From Dactylorhiza incarnata (Eukaryota > Streptophyta > Magnoliopsida > Asparagales > Orchidaceae), in NCBI GenBank assembly GCA_033032865.1, contig JAWHQI010000068.1:7254001-7318000 (forward strand): a DNA stretch of 64,000 bases, read 5' to 3'. The notes under the pieces are model-generated. The model saw only the letters and a list, made by a program, of their open reading frames with translations. It had not been told where the DNA came from and ran no database searches. This document shows, piece by piece, positions 57,320 through 64,000 of this stretch. The translations under genes were made by a program, and so were the position numbers. Position 1 is the stretch's first letter. Each line of letters begins with the position of its first letter.

Positions 57320-57846
57320 AACAAAATGTGTCGATAATTTCAGCCGCTATTTCTGCACGATAGGCTGGCATTTTTTTTGCCCAACCTTTCTTTCTACTCT
57401 AGCAAGTTTTCGCCCTACTAAGCACAATTTTAATATACATTAGCACAAAAACTCCACAATCATTCACAATATCTTGCGTAGGAACTTCACACATAGGCTG
57501 GATAGGCCATTCAATAACCTTTTCAGGTAGACAGTCTCCAATATCATCGTATAGGCATTGAAGCTTCAAAAAAAAAGTTCAGAAATAATAGAATTATAAG
57601 TAACCTAATTGATATTTATAGACATGTCATTGTTACCACTTCGTCCAGGTTCCTCAAATGCCTTCCGTCGGACAAGGAGTCATAAAACTCCCAGACTTCA
57701 TCCTTCATGTTACCAACTAGTAATGCCCAATGGCCATCAATATGAATAGGTATAAGAATCATATCCGAGTATTTCACGTTATCAGATGTAATGTGGCTTG
57801 TTAGAGATTTGGTATTCTTTATTGAAGCCCTTTTATATTGCTGCAA
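57320..57846 (-). pseudogene. Ulp1-type (C48) cysteine protease fragment
   Basis: Ulp1-family proteases cut SUMO; plant MULE and CACTA elements often carry such domains. On the minus strand 57846-57616 encodes ILIPIHIDGHWALLVGNM (catalytic His) and EVWEFYDSL (catalytic Asp). After an intron-like gap (57615 to about 57557) the sequence continues with VPTQDIVNDCGVFVLMYI, which holds the catalytic Gln and Cys (about 57430-57480). A TAG near 57402 ends it. The junction does not splice cleanly in frame, so it is a fragment. No matching transposon ends are visible. Confidence 0.75.
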
Positions 57847-58132
57847 GTGTAGTATTAGTATTAAGTAATATAATAAATTAGTATTATTAACCTTACAATT
57901 GAAGACAATTATCGAATTCGTTTAAATACTGTCACTGTAAGCAGTATAAGTTGAAAGACTGTTAAATATCATAGTATTATGTTCAAATATAAAGTTATAT
58001 TACGACTGATTATTAGAAATTAGCACAGTAATAACTTTTATATTACACAACGGATATTTTAGTATATTAGTGTCCAATCATATTGACGTACTGCATGAGT
58101 TGGGGAAATTGTAAATGAATGCGTTTACCACA
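57847..58132. other. AT-rich spacer
   Basis: No gene recognised. The five bases before element C are CCACA, its presumed left target copy. Confidence 0.4.
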
Positions 58133-58424
58133 TGATGAGTCCAATTTATAAAGGTTTTTTCGGACTCATCTGGGCTAGTTTTCACTCTCTTGCACTTCAC
58201 ATTTAGTCCTTAATTGCTTATATTTCACTTGAACACATTTCTTCACGAAGTGCACGGTTTTGGCCCATTGTGGTGTGCAATTGCGCACTTTGTTGTTGGG
58301 GAAAGCACAATGTGCTCCCCATTCTTTTTATGATTTTATTCTTGAGCTGGAGGGGTATTCCCAGCTGTGTGATGCTTATGTAGGTGGTCAGTTCATCCTT
58401 TCTACCCAGATTTCATGTCTGCAT

Positions 58425-58737
58425 TAAACGCACGGTCGTGCGTTTTACTTGACGCACGTTCGGCTGCGGTCGTGCGCTCTCATTTGTGTGGAAAACGAGG
58501 ATCTGACTTTGATCATGCGTTTTTACGCACGGGTAGTTGCCCGTGCGCGAAGGAAACGCACGATCGCATGTTAGGCCTATTTTTAGGCATTCGGAATTTG
58601 CCCGTGCATTTTTACGCACGGTCGGCTTCGACCGTGCGTGAGTAAAATGCACGGGCGCTGCTGCTTCTTCTTCCAGGTTCTATTTTTCGTTAAATATAGC
58701 ACGATTCACGCACGGTCGTGCGTTCGACCGTGCGTGA
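58425..58737. promoter_or_regulatory. Palindromic GCACGGTCGTGC array in element C U3
   Basis: Repeated inverted motifs such as CGCACGGTCGTGCG, CACGGGTAGTTGCCCGTG and GCACGGTCGGCTTCGACCGTGC upstream of the TATA box. Same core as element B (GCACGACC/GGTCGTGC) but different arrangement. Repeated in the 3' LTR (63495-63803). Confidence 0.65.
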
Positions 58738-58758
58738 CCAAATTTCTGATTTATTTGT

Positions 58759-58766
58759 ATAAAAGC
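58759..58766 (+). promoter_or_regulatory. TATA box, element C 5' LTR
   Basis: TATAAAAG 22 bp after the palindromic array. Confidence 0.7.
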
Positions 58767-59343
58767 TGCAGATCTCGCCCTAATCGGCAGTTCGCCTGGA
58801 GGATCAATTTTCTCGTGCCCAGAGCTCTAATTCCGCGCCATTTTTGCCGCTCCATCACCGCCCACCTTCGGGAGGAGCTCCGACCGCCATTCTCTTGCAA
58901 ATCTCTAGCCGGAGCATCCTCTAGGCCTCCTCCATTGTTCGTGCACCTCCAAAGCTCCATTTTGATGGATTTCCTACTGCATATATGAAGTTCTCCGGTG
59001 AGATCGTGGCCAAGGAAGATTGACGGAGAAAACAGGTACAATAGAAGAAGGTGACAGCTCTTCCGGACCCCGGACGGCAGTTGGAGCCCGAGCTCGGACA
59101 AGGATTGAAAACCCTAGATTCCGGCCATGAATCTCTGATGAGTCTCCGTGCTTTGGTTGTAATCTAAACCCCCTTCATATTGTAGTACTATTTTTCTTCT
59201 ATTATTTGTGTGCATGGATAATGTATGCTAAATCTTGCTTTGCCAGTTAGTATATTTTATGCCTATGTGAAATATCTCTGTGGTCTATTTTAGTGAGGAG
59301 CGCCCCATTCCATCTTCCATCCCGCCGTCACGTTCGTGTGCCG

Positions 59344-59361
59344 CACTAGCAATTGCTAGTG
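59344..59361 (+). other. 18-nt palindrome in the element C leader
   Basis: CACTAGCAATTGCTAGTG, identical to element B 35904-35921, in a block with only a few differences over about 75 bp. Confidence 0.6.
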
Positions 59362-59890
59362 GTGTGCCTGTCGATGAGGTGCTTGCGACCCTCATTCTGC
59401 CGGTGCGACTCATTCCATTCCGTGTGCCTACTCTTCCATCCGCCTAGTGAAGCATGGCATAGCGGCCCGTGTAATCCATCCCTCCTTGCTAAGAGGTGCT
59501 AACGACCCTCAACCTTTCTGCTAGTGTGCACCACCTCATCCGCTTGCTTACTCATCCATCCACCCTTACGAAGTAGTGTGTTCAAGGCCTACGTAGTTTT
59601 CCATCCCGCCTAGCGAAGCATTGCATAGCGGCATTGCATAGGAGTAGTTGTAGTTGTTTTCTTTTATTTTCCAAAAGCCAAATCAACTCTCCCGCATTCC
59701 ATCCGACTCAAGGACTTCGATCTCAAGTTCTTCCTCAATAGTTAACTCCACCTTACTGTGTTCCTTCGAGATTGATACTTGGTGATTCACTCCCACATTT
59801 TATATTACTTGAACGATCGGTACACTGCTGTTTCGTGCCGCAGTCTCGCTATCGCCTATAGCGGTGTGCTAGATTTGCGCATCAAGTTTT

Positions 59891-59908
59891 TGGCGCCGTT
59901 GCCGGGGA
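59891..59908 (+). other. Element C primer binding site, tRNA-Asp
   Basis: TGGCGCCGTTGCCGGGGA six bases after the LTR. Confidence 0.95.
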
Positions 59909-60123
59909 GCACAGTCGTGTGAGTTGCTTGAGAGGGAGCGACAAGAGATAAAGTTCTTTTCCATTTGTATATCGCATTTGTTTTAATTTAGTGTTTGTAA
60001 ATTCTCTTATTATCTGTTCTTAAGTATTTCAAAAATCAGGTTTCTGTTGATTTAATTTTTCCTTCGTGCATACTAAGTTATTTTTTTAGCTTATATTATT
60101 TGTGAATCCATCTTTGCACCAAT

Positions 60124-61041
60124 ATGTATGCTTATCAACAATGTAGATGGTGTAAATCGTTTAGTCATTCTAGTGATGAGTGCTATTTATGAAACCATAA
60201 TTATAATCCGTGTAGTTCATCGTATGGAGAATCTAGAACTTCATACAATGAACTTACGAATTATAAGTTTGCGTCCCCATCGCGAGCATCGCCTTCACCG
60301 GGTGGTTTGGATTTTCCACAATCAAAACCTAGCGGGAAGCGCTGCTTGTGTTGTCAGAGTTCTGATCACGCGCTGAAGGACTGTGAGCAATGGAAATTGC
60401 AATTGGGAGAGGATGATAATCCAACACTTATCTCCATTCCACTGCCTTCCTATCCTACCGCTCCTTCAATCGTTGAGGACATATCCGCCATGTCCCCGTG
60501 TCCTCATGGGAGCACGACGGATGCATCCACTAATGTCGTTGTTGATCACTATGATGACATTTTGGAGTTTTCTTCCTCCATTGTACCATCCTTTCCTGTG
60601 GATTCTGTATATGAGGATATTTCTTCACTCCTATCGGACTCTATCTTGAGTCCTATTTCTACTCAGATATTTTCTTGTATCAGTATGCATGTATCTTCTG
60701 CTCTTATTGCCGATTTTCTAGATGTGCAAGATGAGCATGTGGAGCCCGAAGCTGTGCCGAGTTGCACTGAGGAGGATATTCTCCTTAGTGAGGAGGTTTC
60801 TACCTCATCACCGGAGGAGAAGGTCCAACTCATCACCGAAGTTCCTAGCTGCTCATATTCTTCCTGCAGTGATGTTATTGCTATCGACAATATTCCTTTT
60901 GCAAAACCTGATGGGAGTGACCTCGGGGCCACTCCTCCTTTGTTTGATTCTTTTAGTTTTTCATCCAGTTTATTTCCTAATCTCCCTTCTTTAATGCTGA
61001 TCTTAATGAATTCATCCTTCCTGCTTCCCCTCCTGCTTTAA
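60124..61041 (+). pseudogene. Twin CCHC zinc-knuckle protein of element C
   Basis: From ATG 60124: first knuckle CRWCKSFSHSSDEC at residues 7-20, a TGA at 60190-60192 as the only interruption, a Ser/Pro/Tyr linker, second knuckle CLCCQSSDHALKDC (about 60346-60387), then a long acidic Ser-rich tail with TEEDILLSEEVSTSSPEEK and KPDGSDLGATPP, both with counterparts in element B. The frame stays open to 61041. That the frame is kept over 900 bp with one stop, and shared with a diverged relative, supports a real gene. Nucleic-acid binding is inferred from the knuckles; nothing suggests a capsid or enzyme. Confidence 0.75.
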
Positions 61042-61743
61042 TTTTTGATGTTTCATATATCCCCCTGCAGGTGCATGAATATCTAGACCCATTTTTGGGT
61101 GATTCTGTGTGGCAGTCTTGGAAGGAAAAGCAAACGACAATGATGAAATCCATCGTCTACTCCACCTCATCATCATTGCTACTTTTTCCTTGAAAGACTG
61201 GGTGCAGAGTGGAAAGCGTTACTTCATCCATGACCGCAGGTTGGAGGAGAGGAAGATGATGAAGAAAGATGAAATATGGAGATGGAAAGCTCCTGATCCT
61301 CTTGACTGCTGTTGTTAGGTCTTCAGACCCATTTCTTTTATTTCTAGTTACTATTTTAAATCAACGTACAATTGATCTCTTTGGCATGCTTGTAATAATT
61401 AGGATATTTTAGTTTCTCTTTTATGTTTAGACAATATTATTAAAACTGCATAATACAAGTATTAAGTCCAGCTTAAGGACGGTAAACAAAAGCGCTACGT
61501 GGAGACAACCCAGTTTTGGTTGTTTTTATTTTTCTAATCCGCTAATGCCTTAATATATTATTTTTGCTATTGCTTGGTGCGTCCTTTTTGTAGGGTGGTG
61601 ATCTTTTGGTGGCGGACTAGGACTTCCATCGCAGTATTAACGCTAATCTTCTGGTATGCTCATTTCTGAGCATGGGTAATTTTTCTTCCCCTAGCCTTTT
61701 ACTCAATTTTCACGGTTACATCATTTGCGTCTATTGCTTAGAT

Positions 61744-61758
61744 TAAGTCTGGGGGAGA
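61744..61758 (+). other. Polypurine-tract-like motif 1, element C
   Basis: TAAGTCTGGGGGAGA, identical to 38074-38088. Confidence 0.5.
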
Positions 61759-62156
61759 GCCACTATGTGTTACCCACTACACGGGCACATCTCAGTGCAT
61801 GCTAGAGGTATTTTATTTCAGTTATTTTATTTGTTCGTCTTCACCGCACACCACTACACCCACTTTAGGACACACTCGCTTGTTTGTATGCTCCTGTACA
61901 TTCAATTCTTGGTTGTGATGTAGAAATTGATGTATTAGCCTAAAAATTGCAAGATGGAGTGGAATGTTGACTCCTGCAGTGTTCTAGTTGAGTATTCGTG
62001 TTTTGCTTAGGACTTTGAGTAGAATCAGTTCTTATTTATGCTCATATTTTATAATTAGTTGATTTGCATAGATTTTAGTTTATTTTACTCAAAATGGTGA
62101 ATGTGGTTGAATCTAGTGGTAGCGTGGTATTGTGTGTAAGCGAATGCGAGGTTCGT

Positions 62157-62217
62157 GTTGCTCGATTCGGGAGGAAGGATTACCTTTCTCGAGGGCTAAG
62201 AACTTTCCCCAAGCGAC
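62157..62217 (+). ncRNA. Predicted two-stem RNA structure, element C
   Basis: Outer stem GTTGCT (62157-62162) with AGCGAC (62212-62217). Inner hairpin GAGGAAGG (62171-62178) with CCTTTCTC (62183-62190). Pairing is kept although bases differ from element B. Confidence 0.5.
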
Positions 62218-62670
62218 CCTCGAAGCATGGGTGCGAACGATTTGCAAGTTGAGCGTGACGTAGGCCATCTTTTTGGCAAGCTTGAGCTTTGTTCAACCAT
62301 ACCTATACGCTAACCGTTGCTAGCCTATTTTTGTGCCTACCCAACCTTTTGGTTCAGCTCCACCATACTTCACCAAGGCCTAAAAGCTAATCCCATTATC
62401 GCAACCAAAAATTAAGCCAAAAACATTAATGAATTGTAATTTTCCAATGCGGTGCGGTCTTGTGAAACTTTTGTGTTGATGTGGATATCTTACAAAATTC
62501 TATATGCTGAGATTCTTGCTAATAGATTTGGGGATATAAAAAAAGGGGAAGGAAAAGAAAAAGAAAAAGAAAAATCAAAGAGAAAGAAAAAAAATATATC
62601 CCTAGCATTTTAATTGAAACATCTATCTCTATCGATTGGAGTAGGCTGTGTGCACACCCGGTTTCAAAGT

Positions 62671-62685
62671 CAAGTCTGGGGGTGT
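62671..62685 (+). other. Polypurine-tract-like motif 2, element C
   Basis: CAAGTCTGGGGGTGT, identical to 38968-38982. Confidence 0.5.
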
Positions 62686-63186
62686 GTTACACGTGTATTA
62701 TTGGGTCTGTTATGATTTAGCACTTTTGTATGCTCATTTGGGTTGCGATTAGCCTTCACGTTTATCTTTGTATTCCAAACCGTAACCTAAGCCTCATGTG
62801 TACCTTAAGTCCTATCGATTCGTCTTGTGAGTTCACTAGTGCCATGGAGAGAGTGTGACAGGGCGAGCTTATGGTTCTCGACGTTGATGGATTTCAAAGG
62901 AGATAATTCAGAGTTCCGGTCTTGGGTAACACTCCCCTTCACGTCTAGCTTACATTCATACTACGCGTGACCACGAAATTCACCAACATTCCATTTTTTA
63001 GTAAAAATATATTCCTTTTTATGCATCTACACTTTTTATAAATTAGCTATCATATTTAGAAACTTCTTCTAATGAATTTCTAGCACACAAGTATGCAACT
63101 TCGCATACTACTCCTTGTCGCAACTTTTTAGCTAACTATGCTTTTCCCACTCCGCCGGATTTGTTTGCTCGGGACGTGCAAACGGG

Positions 63187-63200
63187 TAAATCTGGGGGTG
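63187..63200 (+). other. Element C terminal polypurine tract
   Basis: TAAATCTGGGGGTG directly before the 3' LTR. Confidence 0.8.
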
Positions 63201-64000
63201 TGATGAGTCCAATTTATAAAGGTTTTTTCGGACTAATCTGGGCTAGTTTTCACTCTCTTGCACTTCACTTTTAGTCCTTAATTGCTTATATTTCACTTGA
63301 CATTTCTTCACGAAGTGCACGGTTTTGTCCCATTGTGGTGTGCAATTGCACACTTTGTTGTTGGGGGCAAGCACAATGTGCTCCCCATTGTTTTTATGAT
63401 TTTATTCTTGAGCTGGACGGGTATTCCCAGCTGTGTGATGCTTATGCAGGTAGTCAGTTCATCCTTTCTACCCAGATTTCATGTCTGCATTAAACGCACG
63501 GTCGTGCGTTTTACTTGACGGACGTTCGGCTGCGGTCATGCGCTCTCATTTGGGTGGAAAACGAGGATCTGACTTTGATCATGCGTTTTTACGCATGGGC
63601 AGTTGCCCGTGCGCGAAGGAAACGCACGATCGCATGTTAGGCCTATTTTTAGGCATTCGGAATTTGCCCATGCGTTTTTACGCATGGCCGGCTTCGACCG
63701 TGCGTGAGTTAAATGCACAGGCGCTGGTGCTTCTTCTTCAAGGTTCAATTTTTCATTAAATATCGCACGGTTCACGCACGGCCGTGCGTTCGACCGTGCG
63801 TGACCAAATTTCTGATTTATTTGTATAAAAGCTGCAGATCTCGTCCTAATCGGCAGTTCTCCCGGAGGATCAATTTTCTCGCGCCTAGAGCTCTAGTTCC
63901 ACGTCATTTTCGCCGCTCCATCACCGCCCACCTTCGGGAGGAGCTCCGACGGCCATTCTATTGCAAATCTCTAGCCGGAGCATCCTCTAGGCCTCCTCCA
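63201..64000 (+). repeat. Element C 3' LTR, first 800 bp
   Basis: Aligns with 58133 onward; cut by the window end. Differences include a small deletion near 63300 and several substitutions in the palindromic array. Confidence 0.95.

Larger units (their letters stand above)
58133..59884 (+). repeat. Element C 5' LTR
   Basis: TGATGAGTCC...GCGCATCA. U3 has the palindromic GCACGGTC array (58425-58737), then TATA (58759); the leader has the conserved block around 59320-59400. Confidence 0.95.
61042..63186 (+). other. Element C non-coding 3' half
   Basis: A short open stretch at 61109-61318 may be a gene remnant. Beyond it, conserved blocks follow in the same order as in element B: purine motif 1 (61744), AATGTTGACTCC (61964), the two-stem structure (62157-62217), a purine-only tract (about 62538-62597), purine motif 2 (62671) and GAGCTTATGGTTCTCGACG (62863). 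Confidence 0.65.
58133..64000 (+). mobile_element. Element C: relative of element B, cut by window edge
   Basis: 5' LTR 58133-59884 (1752 bp), tRNA-Asp primer site, twin-knuckle gene, non-coding 3' half, and the first 800 bp of the 3' LTR from 63201. Same organisation as B, with clear but diverged similarity in LTR, gene and non-coding half. There is no RT or integrase. The two LTRs differ more than those of B, so it is older. Confidence 0.9.

Overview
The window is plant nuclear DNA and is almost entirely a nest of transposable elements. The evidence is LTR retrotransposons with initiator-Met or Asp tRNA primer sites, a Mutator-like (MULE) transposon, Tourist-type and foldback MITEs, GT-AG introns, TATAAATA promoters and long AT-rich spacers. 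I recognise no complete host gene and no tRNA or rRNA gene. An angiosperm is the natural reading; I cannot name the species.

Layout. 1-2512: a minus-strand Ty3/gypsy element (broken gag, primer site, 5' LTR) running off the left edge. 2513-4326: a possible LTR remnant, unrecognised DNA and a 440-bp foldback. 4327-8250: a decayed MULE with a FAR1-like/MULE transposase and an OTU-type cysteine protease module. 9166-10688: a TIR-bounded element filled with a GC-rich minisatellite whose strand polarity flips. 10823-10950: a Tourist-like MITE. 11942-13646 and 21593-22509: pieces of a long LTR-like sequence, split by element A (13647-21530), a young non-coding tRNA-Asp-primed LTR element with near-identical LTRs, a tRNA-like pol III promoter in each LTR and a 62-bp duplicated flank. 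22510-31483: a pol-less SIRE-like copia element carrying gag plus a second gene with its own TATA box, interrupted by a solo gypsy LTR (28005-29228, TSD GAAAG). 31484-41660: the 3' half of a gypsy chromovirus whose 3' LTR was entered by element B (34694-41177, TSD CCGGT). 41661-44407 and 57019-57302: long-LTR-like DNA split by a 12.6-kb Tat-lineage gypsy element (44408-57013, minus strand, TSD AGCAG), which also carries two intact-looking spliced genes on the opposite strand. 57320-57846: a Ulp1-protease fragment. 58133 to the end: element C, a relative of B.

Most interesting is the B/C family. Both are 6-7 kb, tRNA-Asp-primed and lack reverse transcriptase and integrase. Their one recognisable gene starts almost at once with a CCHC zinc knuckle, has a second about 60-75 residues later, and then an acidic tail. 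Although the two copies have diverged, they share an 18-nt palindrome in the transcribed leader inside a nearly invariant block, a two-stem RNA-like structure with compensatory changes in the 3' non-coding half, three purine-tract motifs at conserved spacing, and palindromic GCACGACC arrays just upstream of the TATA box. Together these look like the cis-acting parts of a parasitic retroelement (dimerisation or packaging, plus-strand priming, promoter) plus a small nucleic-acid-binding protein of its own.

The Tat element also deserves attention. Its gag-pol is broken by what looks like a single missing base, while two multi-exon antisense genes with their own TATA boxes keep frame through all introns. 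Order of events: the fragmented long LTR and the chromovirus look oldest; copia, B, the solo LTR and Tat came later; element A is among the youngest.
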